Assembly: GCA_013399115.1 (NCBI GenBank)
Contig: VXAA01006433.1
Coordinates: 2,266,002-2,330,001 of the forward strand
Direction of reading: 5' to 3'
Length of the DNA stretch: 64,000 nt
From: Anseranas semipalmata
Lineage: Eukaryota > Chordata > Aves > Anseriformes > Anseranatidae
Positions 1 through 11,800 of this stretch are shown piece after piece. Under the pieces are notes generated by a model, which saw only the letters and a list, made by a program, of their open reading frames with translations, did not search any database and had not been told where the DNA came from. The translations under genes were made by a program, and so were the position numbers. Numbering within the stretch: the stretch's first letter is position 1; every line of letters begins with the position of its first letter.

Positions 1-36
1 CCAACTTGGATTGGTAGCATGTTGGAATTCAGTGTT

Positions 37-600
37 CACAGAATCACAGAATCACAGAATTGTTCAGGTTGGAAGAGACCTCCAAGATCACCTAGTCCAA
101 CCTCTGACCTAACTCTAACAAGGCCCACACTAAACCATATCTCTAAGCTCAACATCTAAACGTCTTTTAAAGACCTCCAGGGATGGTGACTCAACCACTT
201 CCCTGGGCAGCCCATTCCAATGCCTAACTACCCTTTCGGTAAAGAAGTTTTTCCTAACATTCAACCTAAACCTCCCCTGACGCAACTTGAGCCCATTCCC
301 CCTCGTCCTGTCACCAGGCACGTGGGAGAAGAGACCAATCCCTACCTCACTACAGCCTCCTTTAAGGTACCTGTAGAGAGCGATAAGGTCACCCCTGAGC
401 CTCCTCTTCTCCAGGCTGAACAACCCCAGCTCCCTCAGCCGCTCCTCGTAAGGCTTGTTCTCGAGACCCCTCACCAGCTTCGTTGCCCTTCTCTGGACTC
501 TCTCGAGCACCTCCATGTCCTTCTTGTAGTGAGGGGCCCAAAACTGAACACAGTACTCGAGGTGCGGCCTCACCAGAGCCGAGTACAGGGGGACAATAAG
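37..600 (-). mobile_element. CR1 LINE retrotransposon, 5'-truncated, 3' end of ORF2 plus 3' tail
   Basis: This is the 3' end of a CR1 non-LTR retrotransposon inserted in minus orientation. On the minus strand an open frame runs to a TAG at 130-132 and encodes the segment downstream of the reverse-transcriptase catalytic core. Characteristic stretches are [33 protein letters not shown] and [20 protein letters not shown]. The catalytic YADD box and the endonuclease domain are absent, so the copy cannot mobilise itself. Downstream of the stop is a short 3' UTR (about 61-129), then three perfect copies of the octamer ATTCTGTG (37-60 in reverse complement), the hallmark CR1 terminus. The frame stays open beyond position 600 up to 639, but CR1 similarity stops near 597-600, so the last residues come from flanking DNA. 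The frame has no proper ATG start. The lack of stops or frameshifts suggests a fairly young insertion. Family assignment is secure; subfamily is not assigned. Confidence 0.95.
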
Positions 601-3600
601 GGTGTTGATCAAGGGAAGCAGTAGAAAGTAGTGTCCCAAGCTAAAGTTAATTTATAAACATGTTGTATCTGTCCTGGACACATTATCAAACCTGGCCAAG
701 CATTGCAGCACACTGCTCTGGTTATGGACCATCTGCCATTCAGCATGCTCTACCCAACATCTTCAGTATGATGGAAGCAAAAAAATGTTATTCTTCGCTT
801 AGCCTCTACTGGAGCACAATCAGTGGCTCATAAAAACTTGCAGACCCATGTGGGGAAAGATTATGAACTAGCACTTGGAGTCAGCTGTGTTTGAAATTGG
901 TTACATTTCAGACATCGTCCACACCGGGAATTTCTATTTTGTCTGGTGGAACCAAAGCAGTTCATTTTGTGCAAGCTGTAATTCAAGCCCCCAGAAGAGC
1001 CAAGCAGGCAAATTCTACCAGAGATTCAAAAGTTGGCTGTGTGTGGAGAGTTGACTCTGGGCTTGAGTTACCTTTACAAATAAAAGTGCATATTTCAAAC
1101 TCTGCTAACACATATGGTGCTGGTTGGCAATTAAGCATCCCCTGACAAGGTTATATGTCTTCACAGTCAACAAATACAGTACAGTTTACCTTTTTCTGGG
1201 TAAACAACAAATATATTAAATGTCCTTATTTAAAATCATTTACTTTATCATTAGTGACAGTCTAATCATACCATCATTTAATCTAACAAAATAATATAGA
1301 AAGATCCTTGGCAGGTAGGTAAAATGTAACAGCAAAAGCTCAGCAAGAGATTTTCTCTGTAGTTTGATTACAGTAGCTTATTCACCTAGCGCAAAAACAC
1401 TAGAGAGAATGGACAACATTCATCCTGCTCACTCTTCAATCGGCACAAGACTGTTTTGCCTATTGTTTCCTCAGTGTCTTGCCTACTCTAGTCTGTAATG
1501 TTCCTGACTATGAGACTTCTGAAATAATTTAGCAACAAAATAGATCCGACTGGTAAAATTTTCTTTTTGCTATTTATTTGTATTTGTCAGAAATTTCACC
1601 CTTCTCTTATTAACAAGAAGTCAAAAAATAGAAAGTTTAACCAAGCTTTTCTTCACAGGGCTTTTTATTAAATACAATGGAAACAAAGATTTTTTTTTAA
1701 AGTCATACTGAAATTAGGATTTTTTTATGGAGACATTTGTTAAAATTTATCCAGTTTCATTTTCAATTTTTGAGACTATGTCTCTTCTAATAATGTTTTT
1801 GAGCCCTTTATCTCATATTTCTATGATTGATTAGAAGTAGTTACTCTATTATGTCAGCAATGATGTCTGTTATTCATAGGCATTTCTTCAAATGAAGTTG
1901 TAATAAACATGTTATTTTCAATAGAGCTTTCTTTAAAAAGTATTGAATGTGTTTTTACAAATTAAATCATGGATAAAGAAAATAATGATAAAGACAAATA
2001 TGTCAACAGTCACTGGCTAACCAGGCCTGCCCTTGATTGACTGAGTGAAAGCTGTTCTGCTTTGGTAAATATTAAGGGTAGAATTTGAAAAACACTAATT
2101 AACGTGCACAGCCCCTATTGATGCTCAGAAGGACATGACTTTCAAGGTCACTTAGCCATTTTTAATTATTTCATCCTTAGTCTTTAACAGGAGACTCACG
2201 TCACCACAGTATTCAAGAATAAATGATGTGCCATATATAAGAAATTACCCTAATGACTGAAGATCAAAAAAATCAAAATCCATTGTGTTTAACTATTTAA
2301 TAACTCCCATCAGAAGTGTATTCAGCAGAGACTTGCCTGGCATTGGAACAGGGGATCCAAATATTGCTTGGATGCTGTTCCCTGCATAGCCTGGGAGAAA
2401 GAAGCATATAGTGAATGTAAAACAGATAATCTTTCACTGACTTCAGAATGTTCTGGCCTGAGCACATAGTGAACCATCACCACAGAGAATATCATAAATA
2501 AAATATGATTTAACTATACACGGAAAAAAAAAAACATATATATTGCTTTAGTAACAACAACAGACTGAACGACTGCTCGTAGAAGAGAAGTAAAGTTGTT
2601 ATGATCAGCAGCAGAGTGAAAATGAGTGTCCCAGAATGGATTCCTTTTTGGCTTGTTATTGGTTGTAAAAAGCACTACCTGTCCTTCTCTGGGGAACAGT
2701 AGACTGTTTGTTTGTTTTTAAGGGAAAAAGCCAAAAGGCAATAAACAGGAATCATACAATCTGCCAGCAGTGCAAACAGTGAAAGCTGGACACGTACATC
2801 ACATAACGCTTCATAAGCTGACAACTGATACTGATAAATGCCAATAGACCATACCTCTGTCCTCCCACTGCTCGTCTCAATCTTGCCTAAAAAAATGGTA
2901 CACTGGTTATGAGAACATAGAGATTCGTATCCTGATGCAGTGGAGAGTCAATCACAGGGGAAACACTGTGCTATGAGGAGGATTTCATAAAGGAGAAAGA
3001 TTTTTATCATAATTAGCATGAGAAGAAAAATGAGTTCTGTGGGTAGCAGGAGGCTGTTTGAGGCTGGAGACATAGAAATGTTGGTTCATCCATGTGATGT
3101 AAGCATATAAAATCCTGACATGGAAACATCTCATGTTGAAATGAACTGCCCTGTATCTTGCCTTATAAATGAGATTCAAGACCTACTCCCAGCTTTGCCA
3201 CTAGCAGCCACCGTGACCCAGGGTGTCACCCACCTCCTCTGCGTCTTGGTTCTCAGCTATGAAAAATGGGTTAATAACAACTATCTCACAGGGAAGTTGT
3301 GAGCTTGCATTTTTCAGTTAGACTGGGGGTGGTGAGGAAGCGCAGTGAGGTAATTGACTGATACTAGCCAAATGCTTGGAATGCAAATATCAAATAGTCT
3401 TATTTTATTCAGGCTTTCTTATCTTTAATTTCCCATTTTCAAACCAGTGAGCATGTGGCAATTTTATTAGTTAAGAAAGATATTTTTTAAGGAAGTTTAC
3501 AAGCAGTAACATATCAAATGGTCTGAACAGGGTGGATGCATTTTGCTTCTTTTAGATTAACTCTTTGTAGCTTTTACTACTGAAGTTTCAAAGGTGGAAG

Positions 3601-3745
3601 AAAAGACATACAAGCTGCCTCTTTGGCTTTAAAAGCATTTGGAAGACTATAGCTTGATCATCTTCTCCTCTGTTCAAGAGCTTGATCATTTTTGGTGACT
3701 TTCATTCATTTATTAATCTTGTGCTTTCATCAGTTTTTAGTTTTT
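601..3745. other. Non-coding spacer, no gene recognised
   Basis: AT-rich unique-looking DNA. Short open frames occur (for example 891-1145 plus and 2985-3179 minus), but they have no recognisable domain, good start context or supporting neighbours. There are short A runs (near 2523-2534) and no transposon ends or RNA genes that I could see. Confidence 0.7.
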
Positions 3746-4153
3746 CTACTTCTCTTTGATCTCTTCCCCTCTAAGTGCACACACTCGTCTCTCACTTCCC
3801 CACTCCCTCTGGAGGTTTAAATGCACTGCCTCAGTCCTGTGCAGCAGCTCAAGGTCAAAGTCTTGCAGTTCCTGTGACTTGTCATATGTTTCGCGATTCC
3901 TCTTGTGTCCCTGGAAATGGTAACGCTGCTGCTGTGGTGGGAGGCCACGAGCTGCAATCATGAAAGATTTTGGTGGCAGCAGAAGTGCCCTAACCCCTTC
4001 TGGGTGTCTCCCCACATGGGTCAGCACAGAACGAGGGTGAAGGGTGGGACTGGGCCTATCTCTTGCCCCACATAGAGATGCTCCCAGGGAGGCTCTGATC
4101 CTCCTCAGGGCTTTGCAGGGGTGGGAACCTCCTCTTCCTCCTTTGTTTCCCAA
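3746..4153 (-). other. Unrecognised open frame in a GC-richer patch (possible exon remnant)
   Basis: A minus-strand frame stays open for about 135 codons in a patch visibly richer in G+C than its surroundings, with several CpGs. The C-terminal half is charged and glutamine/histidine-rich, with stretches such as RETYDKSQELQDFDLELLHR, and reads more like a helical soluble protein than most frames here. The N-terminal half is Arg/Gly/Pro-rich and looks like chance translation. Two AG dinucleotides that could act as splice acceptors on the minus strand lie at the 5' side of the plausible part, after TTTCATGATTGC and after TTACCATTTCC. No matching family is known to me and no poly(A) signal or partner exon was identified. 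GC-rich DNA yields long chance frames because stop codons are AT-rich, so this is only a candidate. Confidence 0.18.
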
Positions 4154-5760
4154 CAGATTGGGCCATCAATGGTGCCCCACTTCACAGCTCAAGCTAGGAA
4201 TTTTGCAAAACTGAATGACCTGGCAGATCTGTCCTTCAAGAAGATGAACCAATGATGTGCAAAAACCAACTGAGGTGCACAAGTATTTTTCTTTTGGTTT
4301 CAAATTGTGATGTTGTTTTTGTTAAATGCAAGTTCTTTTGAGACAATTGCATTCCTGTTCTAATAATCTCTGCAATTGCTTTTTTCCATCAAACAGCTTT
4401 CTCTGTGCTGGTGCAATTGAAGTTTCTTCCAGTTCAGGAGCATTGCAACAGGCAGAGACTGGTTAAAAGTAGTACTGACATGCATGAAATTCTGACTCTT
4501 TTTTCTGCATGTCACTAATCATCTTATTTGGTCATGAAGATGAAGGGTCATTGTACAATGTTGTTCCAGAAGGCTTCAAAGCCATTGATCAAGAAATATG
4601 AATCCATCACGGTGTGTAATTGGGTGTGAACTGTCATCCTCCTACAACAGACACTGTGGCAATATCAGAAAGGATGCACTTTTACTTAAATAGTCATCAT
4701 AGCAGGATCTTTTCTTTTTGGTAATACAGCTTTGCAAACAGAGAATGCGGAAGGTAATTTGATATCGCTGCTCAAAGAGCTTAAGATCAACCTTTGAATG
4801 TATTGCGCAAACTCTCATGGTACTGCAAGTCTTCTCCATTACTCAAATAGATGCATTTATGGCCATAGTGTTGAGTAGCCAGGTACTCACCTAATCAAAG
4901 TCACTAAATAGCAGTCACTACGTGTTACCAACCTGCCAGTTTTCAGAAGGGTATTGGTGAAGGTCCATCTACTGTTCATCCCATTATGGTGAGCAAAGGA
5001 ATATTGGAATTGCACAGCTGCCAGGGAGCAGAGCACTGTCGCAACAGGGACATGGAGTGGGGTTCAGTCAGGTGGGAATGGTTTCTTGGGAGGGGAGTCC
5101 TCCTGGTTTTCTGAGAAGCCCTGAAACACTGTTCTTTCTGCTATATAGATTTTAATTCATGGTTTGATGTTCTTAGGCATAAGCTAAAAGTTCAGATGCT
5201 TGTCTCATACTTAACTCCCTCTTATACGCTCTGTTCTGCTGTGTTGTCCACAGCAAATGAAGACAACCAGTATGTAAAGTACCTCTTATTATTCCCTCTT
5301 TTTAACCCCTTTCTTTGTCTATCTCTGCCTGTGAGATTTGCAGAGGATGGATTGTATTTCTGAAGTTCTCAGAAAGCATCACTCTTGGAGGTAGTGCCAC
5401 CACAAATAAAACAGGCTAAAAATGGAACAGAGATTATTTCCAAAACCAGCCTGATGTACTTTATTGGCTCCCATTAGTCAGTAGGATGTGCATGAAGAAA
5501 TCATACATACAGATGACTTCAGAAATTGGAACATATATTTGCCTTCTAAACCAAGTGTGCTTATAAATATTTGAAGTTGCATTCGGCTGGTCTGCATCTT
5601 TTAAAATATATCTTGAATTCTTTTTCAAAGGAAACCAGGTCAAATAAGGTTAGAGATCACTCCCTTCTATGTTTTTCTCGTTATTTTTTGGACAAAATAT
5701 TATCACTCAAGCTATGGCAGTGCATGGCAGGCTTTATTTAATAGAGTTTTACAACACATT
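4154..5760. other. Non-coding spacer, nothing recognised
   Basis: AT-rich sequence with short frames only (4642-4839 and 5461-5643, both minus, 60-65 codons, no recognisable motif). No transposon ends, microsatellite or RNA gene seen. Confidence 0.7.
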
Positions 5761-5819
5761 TACTGACAGGCTCTTAGTTAGTGCAGCACTAGCCAACAGA
5801 GCTACAATAAAGAGCTTTA

Positions 5820-5892
5820 TCTGGGATTAAAGCTTCTGGAATTACTCATTAATTGGATTAATGAACTGTAATTCATCATGCATGTCAATCCT
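5820..5892. promoter_or_regulatory. Candidate homeodomain-binding cluster with a perfect dyad
   Basis: Positions 5847-5863 form a perfect inverted repeat, CATTAAT-TGG-ATTAATG. Its core at 5850-5860, TAATTGGATTA, fits the TAAT-N3-ATTA (P3) palindrome bound cooperatively by paired-class homeodomain dimers. Within 30-40 bases on either side are GGATTA (5824-5829), a second TAATTC (5869-5874), the palindrome CATGCATG (5877-5884) and TGTCAATC (5883-5890), which resembles a TALE/PBX half site. Such clusters are typical of conserved enhancers in gene deserts around developmental genes. Single motifs of this kind are common in AT-rich DNA, so enhancer function is an inference from clustering and from the exact dyad. 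Confidence 0.3.
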
Positions 5893-8816
5893 GCTTTAGT
5901 CTAACTCCTTCTTCCACCCTCCTTGTAACATTCATCCAAGGAAGACCTCTGTTCTGGGAAAGTTCAAGAACAATGTTAAGACTTCCATGATTTCACATTC
6001 ATTTTAAATCTCTAATATGAACAAAATCCCCTTTATTCTTTCCATGAACGCCTCTGTAACTTTTCTTCATGTAATATTTAGAGTATTTCAGGTATTTTTT
6101 TAAAACCTTTCAGAGCTCAGGTGTAATGCTGACCTCAGTGGTTATTTTTAGATTTCAAGGCTGTAGAAGTGTATTCATTGAGTTTTTGTATTTAAAAAAA
6201 TAAATAAATAAAAAATTAAATACTTAAAGTGTTTAACTGAAGCTTTATTTTATTTTAATTTATTTTTGTGAAATGCAGTGCTTTCTATTAAAATATTTGC
6301 TCAGCTATACTGAAAAGGAGACATAAACTAAAACTTCTGGTAGTTTGTGGTTAAAAATATTCTTTGGAAAACACAGTCAACTTTTTATTTCCTCCCATTT
6401 TTTTCTTACATGCTGATAAATGATCTAAAATATTAAAATGTCTTTTTTAGGTTTTTACTTCAGATAACTTATTTCATTTGCACCTTCAAAGGACGCTTCA
6501 TTGAATATAAAGAATATGCTCCAGCGATGGCACTCTGAAACAGTAACATTAGCCCTGCTCAGCTGTCAAAAGCTGAAAAACAGATTCTGCAGATATCACT
6601 CCTCTGGAGTTGTTAATAAATTGCCTCGGAGCCTGGTTACAGAAGAATATGTGCATGGCAGGAAGTCAGAATTTGAAATGAAAATGTTTCTGAAGTTTGG
6701 AAGTTACCTAATCACACATCTTCCCATTTGCTCTGTGTGTGTCGAAACCCCTTGGCCTGAAGCTCGGAAGGGTAAGGAGCTCTCTGCTTTCATATCTTGG
6801 TGGAGAGAAAGAGCTGTTTCATCTGCATATCCCAGCGATTCTCAGTTTTCAGCAGACAGAAGTTCCTGAGGGAAAGGAGCTATCTACTCCCATTTATTTG
6901 TAAGAGTGGAAGTCAAACATGGTCACAGAGACAGTTTAATGTATATATACTTTCTATACAGAACATTTGCAGTGAAACGGCAGGACTCACCCTGCCTGAA
7001 AGAAGTGAAGAATAGACAGAGGAGTGGAGCAAAAAGAGCTTCTGCTATTTTATATCAAGGAGCTTTCCTCTGCTCCTGGCCCTTCTCTGTCGGCAGGAGG
7101 ATGCTTTGATGGGAAGCGGTGAAAGCCTACGCCTTGCTGAGTGTCATTGTGCAGCCCTTCTGCAGGGGGATGGCAGAGCTGGACCAGCTTGGCGAGACCA
7201 CGCCAGCTCAACTGCTGGATGTGATCATGTTTTTATGGCTGGACCAAGGCACCTCAAGAGTGGGCTAAGCTCAAAAAATGGACTGGAAGACAGGCTGGGC
7301 TGATTGCACCCAAACTCTGGTATTATAACGTTCCCTGGCACTGAGGCAGGGATGTAGCTTAGCAGAGGAAGAAGGAGGGGGGAAGTGACACCCAAAGTGA
7401 CATTTTTCCATGTGCTGTTTGCTTGGGCTGGGAGAATTGAGTTAATTAAATACTGATGGTGTTTCCGTGAGTGAATACATTGCTTAACATTAAGAGAAAT
7501 AACTTTTATAAGGAAAGCAGATAGGCTTTCAGGTCAGAGTCCTTTTGTCAGTCTAATGAGCAGAACCAAAATTTGACCTAATGTGGATCAGAGCCAACAG
7601 CTCATAATTCAGTCTAATTGTGTTAATCACTTTGTGGCAGAGAAGTGAGCTGGCATGACAGATCAGCAGGGGACAGGGTCCAGTGCCTTAGTTTGGGTGG
7701 AATAGGAAAGTGCTCTGTTCTGTAGGAAGGATGAGAGGAAGATTGTGATGTACTGTAAAACAAGAGCTTTTACAGTTTTGTTTTAACCAGTTGACTTCTA
7801 AGCTTTTCCTGGCTTGTCTATTGCAGGTATTTTCCTGCTTCTCCAATGAAGGTCAGCTCTGACAGATTAAAGATGGAGCATACCTTTGGAGGAAATGCTC
7901 TCCAAGTGGTAATGGCAATTCACATGTCATTGCCGTATTCCTAACAGACCTGTTTGCTGGTTTTGCCCCCAGAAGTTTCCCTTGTTTTGAACACAGACTA
8001 AGGATGGGATTTATATCACTGAAATTTAGCTGCCTTGTATGAAATAACCATCACCAATGTCCCTTCTATAATCAGTTAAGGCAAATGCACTCCTTCAGAG
8101 AAGAATTCATGTCGCTTACCATTGACGGTTCTGATTTTGGATTAACTTGATGCGTTTGACAGAAAACATTTGTGATTCAATAGATGTCAGGTCATCTACA
8201 GCACCCTACAAAGGGGCGATGCCTCGGGGAAGCCCCAGCTGGGGACAGGAACCACAGAGGTTATCCAGCCTAAGCTACTCCTGGTGCTTCAGATAGTTTT
8301 TAAGACAGGTTGGATCAGCCTTTACAGGTGGTGAAACAGAGGACACCAAGCTTTAACCAGGTACCTTACCTTTGTAGCAAGGCCAAGTTTAGTGCAATTA
8401 TTTCACTGTTTGTAACTAGAGCTTAGCAAAATGCTATTAATGCCAGGAATTCACAGAGGATGCTCAAGCCAGAAATGGTTTTCTTTTAAAGAGATCAGCT
8501 TGCTGTTTGAATCTGGCCCTTGCTGTCAGCAGTATCTAGCAGAAGGATTTTAAAAGATTAAAACTAAATGCATGGAGATACGGAAGTAGTTTGAAATCAA
8601 AATTATGTATTACGTAGGTTTTATTTCTTTTTTTTTTTTTAATACTTTGATAAAAATAAATTGGACTGTGAATGTGGAATGTCCGCTTGATCCTTCTGCT
8701 TTCAGGAAAAATGGTGGAAAGGTACCACAGAAGTTTCTTGACATGGGTAGGCAGAAATGAGCACAGGGAGCCCCTATGATTTCTTAAATATAACAGACTG
8801 CTTTTTTTTTTTTTTT
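5893..8816. other. Non-coding spacer, no gene recognised
   Basis: AT-rich DNA with a small (AAAT)3 run at 6198-6209 next to A-rich sequence. A 122-codon plus frame (6501-6869) and overlapping frames to 7303 lie in a more GC-balanced part. They overlap each other in different frames and show no domain, so I do not call them genes. T runs occur near 8627-8640 and at 8802-8816, the latter running into the N gap. Confidence 0.65.
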
Positions 8817-8837
8817 NNNNNNNNNNNNNNNNNNNNN
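8817..8837. other. Assembly gap of 21 N inside a T homopolymer
   Basis: Twenty-one N are flanked by 15 T on the left (8802-8816) and 8 T on the right (8838-8845). The gap therefore probably replaces a homopolymer of uncertain length rather than missing unique sequence. Confidence 0.97.
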
Positions 8838-8845
8838 TTTTTTTT

Positions 8846-11800
8846 AGTATAAACTAGAGATAGTTTGTCTTGTTTTCTTTATTCCAGAGAGAAATTCCTG
8901 GGATGGTGACCCGCAAATGTTCCCATGCCATGGACAATGAATGCGAAGGAGAATGCTCAGGGATCCTGGGAAAACCAGCCTCTTGCTATGCAGGTTACAA
9001 AGCTTCCATCTTACAGAGAACCACAAGAATCACTACTAACTTCTGATATTTAGCTGCAAATAAACTCAGATGTGTGGCTGGCCTGTCCAGTTTAGGTTGC
9101 ACAGATTGCCTAAATATGCAAATTGCAATCAGTGTGTTTTTATAGCTGTAACTATAATCTTGATTTCCCTGTTTGAGGAGCAGAATGCTACATCGAATAG
9201 TTGTGTGGTTTGCTGTAATTTATCCAGTACGTAGGGTATTAGACATACAGATTTATGCCATCAGTTAAGCCAACCTCTCCATGACAAGAGCCAACATTGA
9301 TTTCATGCTAAGGTGAAGCATTGTGTGGGCTGCACTCAGGATGTGTGTGTCTGAGCTACTGAAGGCCCACAGACATTAAAAGCTGTCTACAGCTACCGAT
9401 AACAGTATCAGACAACCTCATTTATGAGCTGCCTTTTGGAGTCTGCAGCCTCCAGGGTCTGTCTCTGACACCATCTATGCCAGCAGCAACTTGGTGTGTG
9501 TCCATGAAGCAGCTGATGCAAAACTTCAGTTACCCAAGGCAAAACCGTCTACATTGACCTCAAAATCTGAGCAATTTGCATGAAGTTTAACATGAAGAAT
9601 CCAGGCTGTGGAATGTGACAATGAGCAATCACTGTGTAGAAATGCCACTTCATGCATTAATGTGCCAGGAGGTTGTTATGTTAAATTGAAATTGTATTCC
9701 TGGATATAATCTCCTTAGGGGAAAACCAGAGTGGCACACCTTAAGGCTTGACCCCAGTGCTGGCACACCTCCACCCCACTTTTAAGTGTTCTCTCTTCTG
9801 AAATCCTCATACAGCCTAAGTACAGATTTTCTTACATCATGATAAAACTTATTCTCAGTAACTTGCCTTTTTCTTTATTCAAAGCAGACTTTTGGAGCTT
9901 TTTTTTATACCACAATATCACAATATATTCTGCATCTATTGCAATTGATCTGAGTGTTGGTGCTCTCCAAATCAGGTATGCATTGATATCATTCTGCTCC
10001 TGTACCTCCTTTACTCTGAGTTTTGTTCTGTGCTTCACAGAGCCCTGATTCTCCATTTTATGTGCTACTCCCAGGCAAATCACCACACTTTACTGATATT
10101 TTAGGAAGTAGACTGAGGATTATAATTGCTTTTCTGAAAAATCTCACATTTTCCACTGTTGTGGAGATTTTCTTCAACATAGTTGACACTGATTCGAATT
10201 GAACATTTTTAGACGGCTGCCACGAAAACCATCACACTCTTCTGTTGAGTGTAAAGCTCAGTGCCTAAACCCCAGGAAACACTGCTCAAATTATCATTTA
10301 AAATGCCAGCACTGGCCATAATGAAAACTGAATTTTTGACTACTCCAAGCAGCAACTTATAAAGGGATTTTTCTAGAGTTTTGAGAATAGCGTGGTGTAT
10401 GGGGGAGAAAACATAATTTTATATATATATACATGCATATATAAATTAATGTGCAGAAGTATAGATGATATTGCGTTATTATTTTATTAACACTTAATGA
10501 GTGGATTACCCCACCAGGAAGATGACAGCTTCTGCACAAATGCAAAAAAATATGTGAACCTAGCTAATAAAACCTGATTTTTTAATACTGCATGAGATAA
10601 ATTATGATATGTAGTTTTACAAAAGGGTGAATGCCAAAATATTAGAGAAAAAGTTTATTACAGATAATTGTTTGCTCTGTTTATGCTGTTTCTGTAGAAC
10701 TTGGATAAGCAATTTAGGTTACGGAGATTTATAACTGTTTTCATGAAGATGTATGAAACTAAAAAATTGCAAGCCTTTTTAATCCACCTATAAATCATTT
10801 TATACATTTAATTTCTTCTGTATAAATGTTATGGGTTCATATATAAAATACAAGTAAAAATTGCTACACACTTTCAAATGAACCAGCTATTGCATTTCTT
10901 TTCACATTTTCATTATTACCATAGGCATTCCCTTCAAGTAGAATACATAAAATTTCACATAGGTTAGTTAATATTAAATACTTAATGGCTGTTATAATTC
11001 TACATTTAAAAATATTTTCGTAGGGATGTCAGTGGTGGTTGCTGCATATGTTTCTTCTTGATAGGACTAGCAATGAGTTCATTAGTTTGGAAGCCAGAGT
11101 AACAATGAGCTAGCACTGGACAAAAACTGTCCAAGGATGACCATGGGACAATTGCCAAGGCAAGGTAAAACCAGCTGAGGCACAGGCAAACCCCAGAGGT
11201 GCTGAGACCAGGTGCTCCTGGGCTGCGGCAAAGTCCTCAATAGAAACCCAAAACTATTTCCCAGGCTAGGTTGTCCCGTAGCAGGGCTGGCTGATCCCTG
11301 CCCTCGAGGCAAGCCCTGGAGAGCAGGGGATGTTGGAGCCACTGCTCAAAGACTCCTCTTCAGATCCATTAACTCTCCTGGCAAGACATGGCAAAACCAC
11401 TCTTTTGCTGGAAAGACTCTATGGATCTAATTGAAAGCAAGTGGCCAGCGCCGAGGCTCTTTCTCCTCCCTGCCCTTGGTAGCTTGTGCTGTCCTGGTCT
11501 CCTTCCTTCTTGTCACACCCAGCTGCAGCTGGTGTAGGGCCAGACACACTTCTGTGAAGGTCATGGAAGTTTTGCTGTAATTTCGGAGGAAACAGGACCT
11601 TAGATTGTGAACTCCCCTAAAGAGTTTTCTGAAACCTGTTAGACTGCAGCATGACTGTGTTATTTCTATGGTAACGACATGACGTTGTTCACTTCTAATT
11701 GTTTTGACTGCTTATTCATCCGAGTGGATTATTATGCACATTTGTGCTCTGCAAGAACTGATTTCTGAAAAAAAATACTGGTGAGGAAAATAGATTTAAA

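Noticed and set aside
220..624. 134-codon plus-strand open frame
   Set aside because: It is the antisense of the CR1 ORF2 tail. Its Pro/Leu-rich content comes from the opposite strand of the retrotransposon.
6501..6869. 122-codon plus-strand frame
   Set aside because: It overlaps other plus frames in different registers, begins only at TTG, and no motif or family is recognised.
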